Of a DNA stretch of 64,000 nucleotides, positions 51,399 to 59,515 are shown piece by piece (the stretch's first letter is position 1; every line of letters starts with the position of its first letter). The stretch spans positions 186,001-250,000 of IMG/VR virus record IMGVR_UViG_3300035698_035366; one strand, given 5' to 3'. The DNA is from a virus. The notes under the pieces are model-generated. The model saw only the letters and a program-made list of their open reading frames with translations, did no database searches and was not told the origin of the DNA. Made by a program: the position numbers and the translations under genes.

Positions 51399-52340
51399 GT
51401 GGATTGGTTAAACTACCTGTACCATAAAAATCCCGATTTAGCGAAGAAAGAAATACTTCAAGTTAAGTCTGAAGAGAAATTTTTAGAACAAAGCTATAAT
51501 CTTCTTGCGAATGCCGTAAAAAACACTTCAAACGCGGTCGATGATCTTATATCAGGTGATAATGATCCATTATTTAAAACCAAGCGTAGAATTAATGCTA
51601 TGGGACATTTAATACATGATGTAATTGCGGTGACATCCAAAGATGGAACGATTGATACAATATCAAATAAATGCAATGCAATGTTTGGCCATGACGAAGA
51701 ATATTACATTGGGGAAAACATCAGTGAACTTTTTGCTATTAGTGTTAGAGAACAACATTTTGGCTATTTTAATGGTGATATGCCATATGACCATGATACG
51801 AACCCAACCATTGAAACAATTATGTGTCGTGGTGATCATTCAGAATTTTATGCTGAATTTACAATAGAAAAATTTGAGGAAGACGATGAATGTATGTTTA
51901 TGATAATAATACGTGATATCACTTCTAGAAAAGATGATGAAGGAAAACTTCAAGAAGCCAAAAGAAATGAAAACTTCCACCGAATGTTAGCAACCTGTCT
52001 AGATCACATTGACGATATGGTAATCCTGGTTAATGCGGAAAAAAACGCGGTATATGTTAATAAAGCATTCACTGATCATTATGGATTTTGCCTCGATGAT
52101 ATCGTTGGAAAAAGACCACGGGATGTCATCGGAGAACTCCCAATTAATCCAGAATTATATGAAAATATATATAGTGATTATTTGGATAACGGCCTTATAT
52201 GGACAGGGCAATTACCTAATAAAACTAAAAATGGTAATGGTGTTATTGACGATATTAAAATTATTCCTATAATGGGTGATGATAACAAGCCACAATTTTA
52301 TCTTTCCATCCATAAATTAGTGGTTGACAATTCTGTATAA
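51399..52340 (+). CDS. Tandem PAS-domain protein
   Basis: 313 residues. Two PAS domains: about 70-175 (DVIAVTSKDGTIDTISNKCNAMFGHDEEYYIGENISEL, ending IIIRDITSRK) and about 195-308 (DDMVILVNAEKNAVYVNKAFTDHYGFCLDDIVGKR). No histidine kinase, GGDEF or helix-turn-helix domain follows. It may sense a ligand or redox state and act by protein contact, possibly with the small membrane protein just upstream. Start is GTG at 51399. Confidence 0.8.
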   Translation: MDWLNYLYHKNPDLAKKEILQVKSEEKFLEQSYNLLANAVKNTSNAVDDLISGDNDPLFKTKRRINAMGHLIHDVIAVTSKDGTIDTISNKCNAMFGHDEEYYIGENISELFAISVREQHFGYFNGDMPYDHDTNPTIETIMCRGDHSEFYAEFTIEKFEEDDECMFMIIIRDITSRKDDEGKLQEAKRNENFHRMLATCLDHIDDMVILVNAEKNAVYVNKAFTDHYGFCLDDIVGKRPRDVIGELPINPELYENIYSDYLDNGLIWTGQLPNKTKNGNGVIDDIKIIPIMGDDNKPQFYLSIHKLVVDNSV

Positions 52341-52351
52341 TGTAATATAAT
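52324..52351 (+). promoter_or_regulatory. Sigma70-type promoter
   Basis: TTGACA (52324-52329), 16 bp, TATAAT (52346-52351), leading to the gene at 52377. Confidence 0.85.
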
Positions 52352-52376
52352 ATGCATGTAACTTAAAGGAAGCAAC

Positions 52377-54644
52377 ATGACTGTATATGCATATAAGACA
52401 GAATTCGAAGACGAACAAGTCCTTGCGATCGTTGCCGGCGATACAATTTCTGAAATGAATGGCTGGTGGAAAAAGAACGAATCCCGAGACGATGTTTATA
52501 TTACTGATATTTTAATGGATCATGTATCCGACGACGAACTGCGGAAGTTTAAACGACCCGTTGTCATGCTCAAGCTAAACGGCGCGACGCCTGAAAGTAA
52601 AGCAAGCGCCGAAAGTATTGAGCTAGTGCCTGGGCCCAATGCTGCAAAGTCATGTCAGGAGAATATGGTCGCCGAAGAAAATGATGTCGATGAGTATTCT
52701 GCTTCAACTGGTGACCGACGAACTATTGGTGAAGTAACTGGTACTGCCCACGCTGATAAATGGGATAAGGCACCAACTGATGCAAAAACTATGAAGGCAC
52801 CAGATGGCGTTACTGGTCAAGATGGGCAGGGCGGCACAGCCGGCAAGCTAAAGAAGACCGAAGAGCAGATTGAAGAAGAGCGTGGAAAAATCGTCGAACG
52901 CAAAACAAACAAAATCCTTATTGCTGTACGAGAAGGTCGGTGTTCAACGCACGCTGTTCACACTCTTGCAGATGAAATGCTCGGCGAAGAAAAGATTTCC
53001 GAAATCGTTGCAAACTCAATCAGGTCTTCAATTCCCAAGCTAAATGATGCAAAGAAGGAAGTTAAGCGCGTTGCACTTGCGGAAATGCGCGGATATATTG
53101 AAGAACTAAATTCCGCCATTATCAATCCAGCACAAGAAGTTGTTGATGCTGATCGTAACTCAATTGGTGTTATCCGCAACGAACAGGACGCCCACGGAAA
53201 CATTAACATTACGGCCATCCATCGCTCATCTGAAGAGCGTGCCGAAGCACTTCGTCATATTACCGAAGCACGTGAGTCGGCCCGGAAACAGGACGAGAAG
53301 AATAAGGTTGCAGTCCAGACCGCCGCAGCCAAAGTTGGCATGGATCCGATGAAGCCTGGCACTGCAACTTCGATTCTTCCTGATGGTCGTGTTGCTCAGG
53401 AGCATGGAACGGCCAAGGTTGTGAAGATTGTTGATGTCGATGGTCAAAATGCAAAACATTACAGCGTAACTGAGCAGGGCGAAATTACAGCCGAAGAGTA
53501 TGAAGAGAAAGTTTCAAAGGCTGATGCGGTTATCCAGCGCGACCTAACTGACGGTGAAGAATTTGCCGATGCTGTTGATTCGTTGAAGGCCGCCGTTGAC
53601 ACGCTCGGAGAAGCTGTTGAGGATTTGAATGGTGCTATCACAGGACCAGTAAATATGGATGACATTGATTTAGTCGTCGAATGCACTGAGATTGCAGAAC
53701 CAGAGACAGTTGTAGAGTCGGACCCCATAGAAAACCCCGAAAATTGGGTGTTCGCGGTTGCTGGTGATGTTGACTACGAAGAGCTTGTTATTATTTATCG
53801 GGAGGTTTGGGAAAAGACTGGTAAGACAGAACAGCCCAATGCCGCTGATGTTGATTGGCTAAACATCAACAATTATCGTTACAAGGGAAACGGTCGCTGG
53901 ACATATTTGACAGGTTCAGTAACCGATGGCCGTAACCGCCTCATTAGTTATGGTTGTGAAGAACTTCCGGCTCTTACTAACGAACTTGATGAAAAATATG
54001 ATTGGAAAGTTGGTAAGCGTGGTCAGCGTCTTTTCAAAGATGAAGAAAAGGCAAAGGATTATTACTTTGCCATTTGCCCGCCAGGGTTTCATGCGGAAGA
54101 AGAAACGATCTTTGGTCACCGCACCTGGGTTGTCATGTTCCCACGCAAACGGTTTGATGATGGTGAAAATCCAGGCGAGCAGGAAGACTCAATCAGCGAA
54201 AAGACATTGAAAAAGTATGGTTGGGAAAGTCACGGGAACAATGTGTTCTCTGTTGAAACCCCCGCTGGTCAGGTTTCAGTTGGGCTTCTTGCACAGGATG
54301 CAAAAGAAAATGGTCAGTTGCTTTACCGTATGGGTCTCGACCCCAACACGGTACCATATGATTGGCCTTTCCATTACCGAGATTCTGGTACGCGAAAGAG
54401 TTCAAATGATTTCCGCCAGGAAGCGATTCGGATCCTAGAAATTGCCCGTAAGCAGGGAATTGTTCTAGAAGATGATAACGGAGTTGTCGAACACTCGGCT
54501 CCAGTTGGCGTCAACCAAGAAGTGGTTGGTGATGAGAGTGGTGATGATATCACCGAAGACGTTCTTAAAACACTTGGCACTTCACTAGATGAAGTCAACG
54601 CGAAGAAGAATAAGGACAAAGACAAAGAAGACGATAAAGAGTAG
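52377..54644 (+). CDS. Large unknown protein (755 residues)
   Basis: AAAGGA before the ATG. Acidic N-terminal 150 residues, a helical middle (about 160-260 and 275-320), an acidic helical segment about 385-435, an apparently globular part (about 455-660, with WLNINNYRYKGNGRWTYL and FGHRTWVVMFPRKRFD), and a Lys/Asp-rich tail. No enzymatic motif seen. Codons are GC-richer than in the neighbours, which may reflect high expression or transfer. Stop is TAG. Confidence 0.6.
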   Translation: MTVYAYKTEFEDEQVLAIVAGDTISEMNGWWKKNESRDDVYITDILMDHVSDDELRKFKRPVVMLKLNGATPESKASAESIELVPGPNAAKSCQENMVAEENDVDEYSASTGDRRTIGEVTGTAHADKWDKAPTDAKTMKAPDGVTGQDGQGGTAGKLKKTEEQIEEERGKIVERKTNKILIAVREGRCSTHAVHTLADEMLGEEKISEIVANSIRSSIPKLNDAKKEVKRVALAEMRGYIEELNSAIINPAQEVVDADRNSIGVIRNEQDAHGNINITAIHRSSEERAEALRHITEARESARKQDEKNKVAVQTAAAKVGMDPMKPGTATSILPDGRVAQEHGTAKVVKIVDVDGQNAKHYSVTEQGEITAEEYEEKVSKADAVIQRDLTDGEEFADAVDSLKAAVDTLGEAVEDLNGAITGPVNMDDIDLVVECTEIAEPETVVESDPIENPENWVFAVAGDVDYEELVIIYREVWEKTGKTEQPNAADVDWLNINNYRYKGNGRWTYLTGSVTDGRNRLISYGCEELPALTNELDEKYDWKVGKRGQRLFKDEEKAKDYYFAICPPGFHAEEETIFGHRTWVVMFPRKRFDDGENPGEQEDSISEKTLKKYGWESHGNNVFSVETPAGQVSVGLLAQDAKENGQLLYRMGLDPNTVPYDWPFHYRDSGTRKSSNDFRQEAIRILEIARKQGIVLEDDNGVVEHSAPVGVNQEVVGDESGDDITEDVLKTLGTSLDEVNAKKNKDKDKEDDKE

Positions 54645-54692
54645 ACATATTTTTTCAAGAGAATTGGGCGCCGTGTGCGTCCATTTCTTTGA

Positions 54693-55142
54693 TTACTTGA
54701 TTAGTTTTTTATAAATTTTTAATAAATCCGTCTTTTTCTCTTTACCGGTTAATTCTTGCTCGTGTTCTTCAATGAGAATTTTTACCTGTTCGGTTTTATT
54801 TAATCGTCTAAATTTCTTCCAACGATCCGACATGAGACTTGGATGCTCATAAGTTGTATGCTCTTTTTTCAAGTAAACTAAAAGTTGCTCAACCCATTCA
54901 ACATAATCAGTTCCTCGACCAACATGACCAGATCGTTTGAATCGATAGAGCATTGTACCTTCGAGGAGGTTGCATTTTTGGCATAAAACTGAACGGATCA
55001 TTCCTGTTTCGTGATCGTGATCTACGTGTTGATTTGACCCGGATTCATCTCTTAAATCAAGTTTACAAATACCACATTTATAATCTTGTTTCTCTAATAA
55101 TTCTTTTCGAACTGCTGGTAAATCTTTGTTTGTAAGCCTCAT
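54693..55142 (-). CDS. Recombination endonuclease VII-like protein
   Basis: 149 residues from the minus-strand ATG at 55142 (the longer frame to 55214 has no better start). CGICKLDLRDESGS, HVDHDHETGMIRSVLCQKCNLLEG gives the two C-x2-C zinc pairs and the H-x-D-H-D-H of the His-Me finger seen in T4 gp49. It resolves Holliday junctions and branched DNA before packaging. The C-terminal half is helical and basic. Confidence 0.85.
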   Translation of the reverse strand: MRLTNKDLPAVRKELLEKQDYKCGICKLDLRDESGSNQHVDHDHETGMIRSVLCQKCNLLEGTMLYRFKRSGHVGRGTDYVEWVEQLLVYLKKEHTTYEHPSLMSDRWKKFRRLNKTEQVKILIEEHEQELTGKEKKTDLLKIYKKLIK

Positions 55143-55158
55143 GCTACTATTTATAAGG

Positions 55159-55186
55159 TTGACAAAAGTGCGATCTGTGTTATAAT
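55159..55186 (+). promoter_or_regulatory. Sigma70-type promoter
   Basis: TTGACA (55159-55164), 16 bp, TATAAT (55181-55186); divergent from the endonuclease VII gene. Confidence 0.85.
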
Positions 55187-55215
55187 AATGACATAACGCA
55201 AACAGGAGATACAAA

Positions 55216-55494
55216 ATGAAAATTTCAGATCGTCATTTAGAAATCTTAAACTTTGTTGCTGCCAATCCCGATTGTTCCACTAACAAAGTGTATATTGGCA
55301 CCAGCCCCATTTGTCAGAGTACTGGTCGAACAAGATCGATGGGAACGTCGGGGTGGACTATCCCGGATACTCTCAAACGCAAAGGTTTGATTACAATTAA
55401 AAAGATCATGCCCAAAAATACGTCTTATCACAACACTCATTTGGTTCGTTATTACTGGAACCTCACCAAAAAGGGTCGCAATGCAATTGCGTAA
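55216..55494 (+). CDS. Winged-helix protein
   Basis: 92 residues, AGGAG before ATG. DRHLEILNFVAANPDCSTNKV, GWTIPDTLKRKGLITIKK and YYWNLTKKGRNAIA follow the winged-helix layout (helix, recognition helix, beta wing). Possible transcription regulator; target unknown. Confidence 0.65.
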   Translation: MKISDRHLEILNFVAANPDCSTNKVYIGTSPICQSTGRTRSMGTSGWTIPDTLKRKGLITIKKIMPKNTSYHNTHLVRYYWNLTKKGRNAIA

Positions 55495-55500
55495 TTAAAA

Positions 55501-55806
55501 ATGAAGAATTGGACCGAGCATCACCAAATTAGTCAATCAATCAAGCACACTTGCGTGGTTAAAACCAATGAGGATTGGTATCCAACAGTCAATGGTGAAT
55601 TGAAGATGTCGGTGATGAAATACAATGCCGGTAAAGCAAACAAACTAAATCGAATTTGTATCTGGGGTGGGGATGATTTTGGAATGGATCGAGATTTCGA
55701 AGATTTCGACTCGATAACGTTTGACGAAATGAAAGAGATTGCGGATAATATCCCAGAACCAATAACTGTTAAATGGCTATTAGCAAATGGTTTCATTTAT
55801 GCATAA
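55501..55806 (+). CDS. Unknown protein
   Basis: 101 residues. EDWYPTVNGELKMSVMKYNAGKANKLNRICIWGGDDFGMD and a C-terminal PEPITVKWLLANGFIYA. Trp/Gly-containing strands; not recognised. It starts 6 nt after the winged-helix gene. Confidence 0.5.
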   Translation: MKNWTEHHQISQSIKHTCVVKTNEDWYPTVNGELKMSVMKYNAGKANKLNRICIWGGDDFGMDRDFEDFDSITFDEMKEIADNIPEPITVKWLLANGFIYA

Positions 55807-55808
55807 GG

Positions 55809-55836
55809 TTGACATCTCCCAGTTCTATGTTATAAT
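55809..55836 (+). promoter_or_regulatory. Sigma70-type promoter
   Basis: TTGACA (55809-55814), 16 bp, TATAAT (55831-55836). Confidence 0.85.
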
Positions 55837-55867
55837 TATAACATAAGCAAACAACAGGAGAAGATCG

Positions 55868-56272
55868 ATGGAAAAGTTGGTAATCAGTTATCAAGTAGGT
55901 GACGACACCTATTCGAATGAAGTAATCGAATGCGTGCATTGTGAATCGAAAGATCATTTCGGTGTCATGTTCATCGAAGAGGTAGAGAAATTTTACAAAT
56001 CGGAAGATCGGGGCCAGACACTGTGGTCAACCGTTGAAGCTGCAACCTCTGCCGGTAACACTGACAAGGCTAATAATGCTTTCGAAGAATATCTCGAATG
56101 GCAAACATCTAGACCACGTTCTGTTATCGTATGCGGTAAGGATTTTGGTAGTTTCCAGGATATGACGTTTGATATAAAAGGCAAGATGACGTCATTTGAA
56201 CTTCCGGAAATCCAGACCTTGGAAGAATGGTTCGATAGTCGAATCCCATACATGGAGAATGAAAATGAATAA
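55868..56272 (+). CDS. Unknown acidic protein
   Basis: 134 residues, AGGAG before the ATG. Strand-rich N-terminus with SNEVIECVHCESKDHFG and a later PRSVIVCGKDFGSFQDMTFD. It overlaps the next gene by 8 nt. No motif. Confidence 0.5.
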   Translation: MEKLVISYQVGDDTYSNEVIECVHCESKDHFGVMFIEEVEKFYKSEDRGQTLWSTVEAATSAGNTDKANNAFEEYLEWQTSRPRSVIVCGKDFGSFQDMTFDIKGKMTSFELPEIQTLEEWFDSRIPYMENENE

Positions 56273-56642
56273 GTCGATTAGGAATATTCTTATCACATGC
56301 TCAATTCTTGTGATCCCGGCATTTCTTACGGTCCAACACATCAGGAAACAGAATGCCGAAATTGTTTCCTTGAAGAATCAGGTTGGTGTTTTGTCGGCTC
56401 TAACATGGACAACAAGCACCGCACGAATGAAACCCTCAACGGGAATAAAATCATCCAAACCCCGAACTAATACGAGAAGTATATCACATGCAACGGGTCG
56501 GTGGTTGCGACCCGGATACACGCACAAACCCACCTACCGCTCCTTCACGTCAAAGCCTCCAAATTCGATGCATAAAATAAATTATTCAAGAACGGTTGGT
56601 CCCGCTACCCCGTGCGGTAAAACTACAAAGGGAAGGCAATAA
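56265..56642 (+). pseudogene. Membrane-anchored protein, probably frameshifted
   Basis: The frame from ATG 56265 starts well (NKSIRNILITCSILVIPAFLTV membrane helix, then a short coiled coil to about residue 42). After VGVLSALTW it turns into a Thr/Ser/Arg/Pro-rich run unlike the rest. Another frame reads GSNMDNKHRTNETLNGNKII from the same place. The switch is at a TTTT run near 56391. One extra T would give a protein of about 65 residues ending at TAA. Either a sequencing indel or real decay. Confidence 0.35.
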
Positions 56643-56646
56643 CACA

Positions 56647-56814
56647 ATGTATCAGAAACTTTTTTACACAGTAACGTCGCCCAATAACGAAGGGTTTCCT
56701 GATTGGCAATCCGCCTTGTTCGCAACAGTCGTTAATTTGGTTATCATCCCTGCCCAGATTTATGGTTTGGTGTTCTTAGTTACGACTGCTATCAAGCACG
56801 CTTGGAATTTTTAG
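56647..56814 (+). CDS. Small membrane protein
   Basis: 55 residues from ATG 56647, GGGAAGG upstream. One long hydrophobic helix (FATVVNLVIIPAQIYGLVFLV). It stops at TAG, in frame with the next ATG six bases later, so TAG read-through would fuse it to the oxygenase-like protein. Confidence 0.5.
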   Translation: MYQKLFYTVTSPNNEGFPDWQSALFATVVNLVIIPAQIYGLVFLVTTAIKHAWNF

Positions 56815-56820
56815 AAACAA

Positions 56821-57156
56821 ATGAAAAACCTTTTCCAATGGATTAATGGTCGGCAATTAGATTGTGAATATCAAAAATTTACAATCTGGTTCTTCTCCAT
56901 CGGAAATTTCGGAACCGACTGTTACATATTGCACTATCTACCAAACACAAATCTTCCGGAGCATACGGATCCAGTAAAAGGAAAGAATCATTATCGTTTA
57001 AATATCAACTTGTTTGGCGGTGGCGGATTTATATGTAAGAATGTAATTTTTAAATTTGGGACAATCGTTTTGTTTCGACCAGACAATGAACCACATTCAG
57101 TTATCAATAGTAATCATAATCGTTGGATTTTAAGCATCGGATGGGTAAAGAAATGA
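56821..57156 (+). CDS. 2OG-Fe(II) oxygenase-like protein
   Basis: 111 residues. LPEHTDPVKG (H-x-D iron ligands), HYRLNINLFGGGG, LFRPDNEPHSVI (distal His) and a following Arg in NRWILSIGW (2-oxoglutarate contact) make a compact double-stranded beta helix. Phages often encode such dioxygenases for DNA or protein hydroxylation. No ribosome site precedes the ATG. Overlaps the next gene (ATGA). Confidence 0.65.
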   Translation: MKNLFQWINGRQLDCEYQKFTIWFFSIGNFGTDCYILHYLPNTNLPEHTDPVKGKNHYRLNINLFGGGGFICKNVIFKFGTIVLFRPDNEPHSVINSNHNRWILSIGWVKK

Positions 57157-57398
57157 ATCACCGTAAAGCAATTAGATCGCATGTATTGAAAAAGCTGTCA
57201 ACTCGAATTGATGTTCATGATGGAACGACTGTTATCACTGAACTAAAAAGGCAAATCCGTGAGGGCGAAGCAATCAAGTTGCGTAAATCAGATTTTCTAA
57301 AGAAACGTCATAGCAAATGGCGATGTTTTTATGATAACAACAACGTCGTTGTTGTATTCGACGAGTTACATTCAACTATTATGACTGTATATCTTTAA
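57153..57398 (+). CDS. Unknown basic protein
   Basis: 81 residues from ATG 57153. Basic helical N-terminal part, then SKWRCFYDNNNVVVVFDELHSTIMTVYL, which only loosely recalls the FKL-type tail (aromatic strand, D-E-L-H-x-x-I-M). Membership in that family is doubtful. Confidence 0.45.
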   Translation: MNHRKAIRSHVLKKLSTRIDVHDGTTVITELKRQIREGEAIKLRKSDFLKKRHSKWRCFYDNNNVVVVFDELHSTIMTVYL

Positions 57399-57408
57399 GG
57401 AATATATT

Positions 57409-57870
57409 ATGGGACGCCGTAGGAAACGTCGGGAACGAGCATACGATTCCCAGGAAAAGGTGACGCCAATCATCGTTGAATATTGGGGTAACTACCCAGT
57501 TGGCGGAAGTGGATTGAGTACATCTATCCAAATCACATTACAAGGTATGGCTCTACGAATTGTTGACTTAGAAGAAGAGATCGATGTTAGCTTGTCAATC
57601 ATTCCTGGATATCACAATGAAGATAACGAAGTCGGGTATGGTGAAATATTAGCATCTCTACCATATACAATCGAGATTACCAAACATAACTGGAACGGCT
57701 TCAAAGACTCGAATTATAAGCTAAACTTCTCCATTAAGTTGAAGGATTTCGAAACCCTTAAAACATTAATGGAATGGTATGATGACAATGTACCAGAGTT
57801 TACCGGCATTGATGAAATTAATATGGATTTTTCTAGTCGAAGGGTGCAAGCTATTGACCTTCTAGTATAA
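57409..57870 (+). CDS. Unknown protein with basic N-terminus
   Basis: 153 residues. GRRRKRRERA at the start, then a beta-rich domain (LPYTIEITKHNWNGF, YKLNFSIKLKDFETLKTLMEWYDD). AAGGA before the ATG. Possible nucleic-acid binding; not recognised. Confidence 0.5.
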   Translation: MGRRRKRRERAYDSQEKVTPIIVEYWGNYPVGGSGLSTSIQITLQGMALRIVDLEEEIDVSLSIIPGYHNEDNEVGYGEILASLPYTIEITKHNWNGFKDSNYKLNFSIKLKDFETLKTLMEWYDDNVPEFTGIDEINMDFSSRRVQAIDLLV

Positions 57871-58061
57871 ATAAACTTAACAGGAGTACAGAGAGCGGAA
57901 CCTTCCCAGAAGATTCCAAAGAATTATATTTTAGCAGATGTTTATCTGTGCATGTAGCAAAAGCGAAGCTAGTAAACAAAAAAGTTTGCTAAAATATATA
58001 GTAGTTACAACAACCTAGAAAAAGGATTGTGGATTTTTCCAATTTTTTTCAAAATAAAGGT
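57871..58061 (+). other. Non-coding stretch with an imperfect hairpin
   Basis: No ORF. TATATTTTAGCA (57925-57936) pairs perfectly with TGCTAAAATATA (57987-57998). Inside are GTTTA/TAAAC and TAGC/GCTA helices, giving a branched stem of about 74 nt. It could be a small RNA or processing element. Confidence 0.45.
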
Positions 58062-58090
58062 TGACGTAACTACGAACCCACTGTATACTC
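58062..58090 (+). promoter_or_regulatory. Sigma70-type promoter
   Basis: TTGACG (58062-58067), 17 bp, TATACT (58085-58090). Confidence 0.7.
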
Positions 58091-58112
58091 CTAAAACTAA
58101 GCAAAGGAAACG

Positions 58113-58193
58113 ATGCTTGGTGGGATTAACCTCCCAAAATTATTTTCAACTTTTTTAAAAAAAGGAGTTGACAATAGATCGAAGTTAGTGTAG
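58113..58193 (+). CDS. Possible 26-residue micro-ORF
   Basis: AAAGGAA precedes ATG 58113; reads MLGGINLPKLFSTFLKKG and ends in TAG within the next promoter's -10 box. Could be a leader peptide. Weak support. Confidence 0.25.
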   Translation: MLGGINLPKLFSTFLKKGVDNRSKLV

Positions 58194-58196
58194 TAT
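58168..58196 (+). promoter_or_regulatory. Sigma70-type promoter
   Basis: TTGACA (58168-58173), 17 bp, TAGTAT (58191-58196). Confidence 0.7.
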
Positions 58197-58265
58197 ATAA
58201 AAACATTAACAAGCGTTAACGGGCAATGGTGCCCAAGCAATTTTAAGGACTTAGGACAAACGAAA

Positions 58266-58487
58266 ATGTTTATCGAGACCAGACATATACAGACAGCGAT
58301 TGCAAATGGCGTAAGCCATATTGTCGAGCTGTTGACTGGTGGGCTAGAAACATTATCACCTTGGTCAAACGGTGGAATCGGCTCAATGCAACTGGTCCAA
58401 ATATGTGAAGATGATACACGACCAGTAAAGAACCCTGAATATCGTTTTATTAATATTAAGGGTGGAGGTTCAAGTATGTTGCGGTAA
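58266..58487 (+). CDS. Unknown small protein
   Basis: 73 residues, AAGGA about 15 nt before the ATG. VSHIVELLTGGLETLSPWSNGG and Gly-rich end. It has its own promoter and terminator at the head of the tRNA region. Not recognised. Confidence 0.5.
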   Translation: MFIETRHIQTAIANGVSHIVELLTGGLETLSPWSNGGIGSMQLVQICEDDTRPVKNPEYRFINIKGGGSSMLR

Positions 58488-58523
58488 AGAGCACATACAT
58501 AGCGCACACGGCGCAAATTGAAC

Positions 58524-58557
58524 CTTCCAAGCAAAACGGCTTAGGAAGGTTTTTTTG
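58524..58557 (+). terminator. Rho-independent terminator
   Basis: AACCTTCC pairs with GGAAGGTT, followed by TTTTT. Confidence 0.85.
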
Positions 58558-58881
58558 TACCTAAGCGTTAAGATCGGAGAAGCGGAAGAGTGAAACAGTT
58601 GGAGTTAATGAATGGAAAATGTGACTTAGAGATTACTTAAAGAATTACCAAATTGGCATCGAGGTGTCAAGGAGGTGAGTGGGATACGCGGAACGAGGCT
58701 GCGGGATTAACCACTATAAATAAGATCCAAACGGGCGGCGGCGCGGAGTAACACAAAGCGTCGGTAGACACAGTCGTAGTTGACAGAGTCTACGGTGGTG
58801 TAGCCGTATGCGGCAACATAACGCCACCAAAAAATAAGCAGAATTTGGGGGTGGGTTCACCGTCCGTGGCCCACCCCATAA
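58558..58881 (+). other. Non-coding structured stretch before the first tRNA
   Basis: No ORF. Hairpins: GTAGAC/GTCTAC (about 58763-58793), GGTGGTG/CGCCACC with an inner GCCG/CGGC (about 58795-58828), and GGGGTGGG/CCCACCCC just before the tRNA-Glu gene. These look like spacer or tRNA-derived structures. Confidence 0.4.
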
Positions 58882-58954
58882 CGCCCCATAGTTTATCGGT
58901 TTAGAATTCCGGTTTTTCACACCGGCGAGCGGGGTTCGATTCCCCGTGGGGCGA
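58882..58954 (+). tRNA. tRNA-Glu(TTC)
   Basis: Acceptor CGCCCCA/TGGGGCG, anticodon loop TTTTCAC, T arm CGGGG-TTCGATT-CCCCG, A73. The next three bases are CCC, so CCA must be added or has mutated. Confidence 0.85.
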
Positions 58955-58970
58955 CCCAGTTAAAATTTAT

Positions 58971-59043
58971 AGCGGGTTGGAGAAGTAGTTATCTCGACGT
59001 CCTCATAAGGCGTAGGTCGGCAGTGCAATTCTGTCACCCGCAA
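58971..59043 (+). tRNA. Initiator-like tRNA-Met(CAT)
   Basis: Anticodon loop CTCATAA. Initiator traits: unpaired A1-A72, A11-U24 in the D stem (GAGA/TCTC), A73. It lacks the full run of three G-C pairs at 29-31/39-41 of the anticodon stem. T loop TGCAATT. CCA is not encoded (CAA). Confidence 0.75.
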
Positions 59044-59047
59044 CAAA

Positions 59048-59152
59048 ACTTGGCTCTCGACTGACCGTCCCGATATTAAGAGCAAAGGTCATATGATATT
59101 TAATTATCTGCCACAAGCAGATATGAAGGTCATTAAAAAATTGCCGCCAAGT
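59048..59152 (+). other. Structured tRNA-like spacer element
   Basis: ACTTGGC (59048) and GCCAAGT (59146) could close a 105-nt domain holding ATCTGC/GCAGAT and TGACC/GGTCA helices. It has no T loop. Possible tRNA remnant or small RNA. Confidence 0.35.
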
Positions 59153-59159
59153 ATTTTAT

Positions 59160-59234
59160 GCTCCGTTAGCTCATTGGTGGAGCGGGACACTGAAGATGTC
59201 CGCGTAGGTAGTTCGATTCTATCACGGAGCACCA
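59160..59234 (+). tRNA. tRNA-Phe(GAA)
   Basis: Perfect cloverleaf: GCTCCGT/ACGGAGC, GCTC/GAGC, anticodon loop CTGAAGA, T loop TTCGATT, A73, CCA encoded. Confidence 0.92.
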
Positions 59235-59240
59235 ATTTAT

Positions 59241-59316
59241 GCCTTTCAAGCTAATCTAGAGAAAGCGACGGATTGAAGACCCGTAGAGCCTGGAGCGTAA
59301 CCAGGGAAAGGCACCA
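59241..59316 (+). tRNA. tRNA-like, variant T loop (anticodon reads GAA)
   Basis: GCCTTTC/GAAAGGC acceptor, A73, CCA encoded. Anticodon loop TTGAAGA with an A-C mismatch at its base, three-pair D stem without GG, and T loop AGCGTAA instead of TTCRANY. Possibly degenerate. Confidence 0.55.
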
Positions 59317-59346
59317 AACATTATTTGGTCACTGCAAAGTGTGTTA

Positions 59347-59402
59347 GCGACGGCTAATAGTTTAGGTGAGTATAGCACTCTTAAAGGGTACAGAACCGTC
59401 GC
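59347..59402 (+). other. Stem-loop element between tRNAs
   Basis: GCGACGG (59347) pairs with CCGTCGC (59396), enclosing 42 nt with a GTG/CAC hairpin. Too small for a tRNA. Confidence 0.35.
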
Positions 59403-59420
59403 CTAATGCCAATGTTTTAT

Positions 59421-59505
59421 AAGGGTTGATCCTGCCCGCGGTATCAAACCCGTGGTCTTGAATAAGGCAGGAAGCAGGACGAGGGGAGCGTTACCTCCAA
59501 CCTTT
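59421..59505 (+). other. tRNA-like element, non-cloverleaf
   Basis: AAGGGTTG/CAACCTTT forms an 8-bp end stem. TCCTGCC/GGCAGGA encloses a CGCGG/CCGTG hairpin with loop TATCAAA. A T-like hairpin has loop AGCGTTA. No D arm. Remnant or unusual small RNA. Confidence 0.4.
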
Positions 59506-59515
59506 GCTAATTTAT

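Noticed and set aside
2779-54644. Genome-wide TAG reassignment
   Set aside because: Genes such as the kinase (11382), 36465, 51078 and 54644 appear to end at TAG without sensible extensions, so full reassignment is unlikely.
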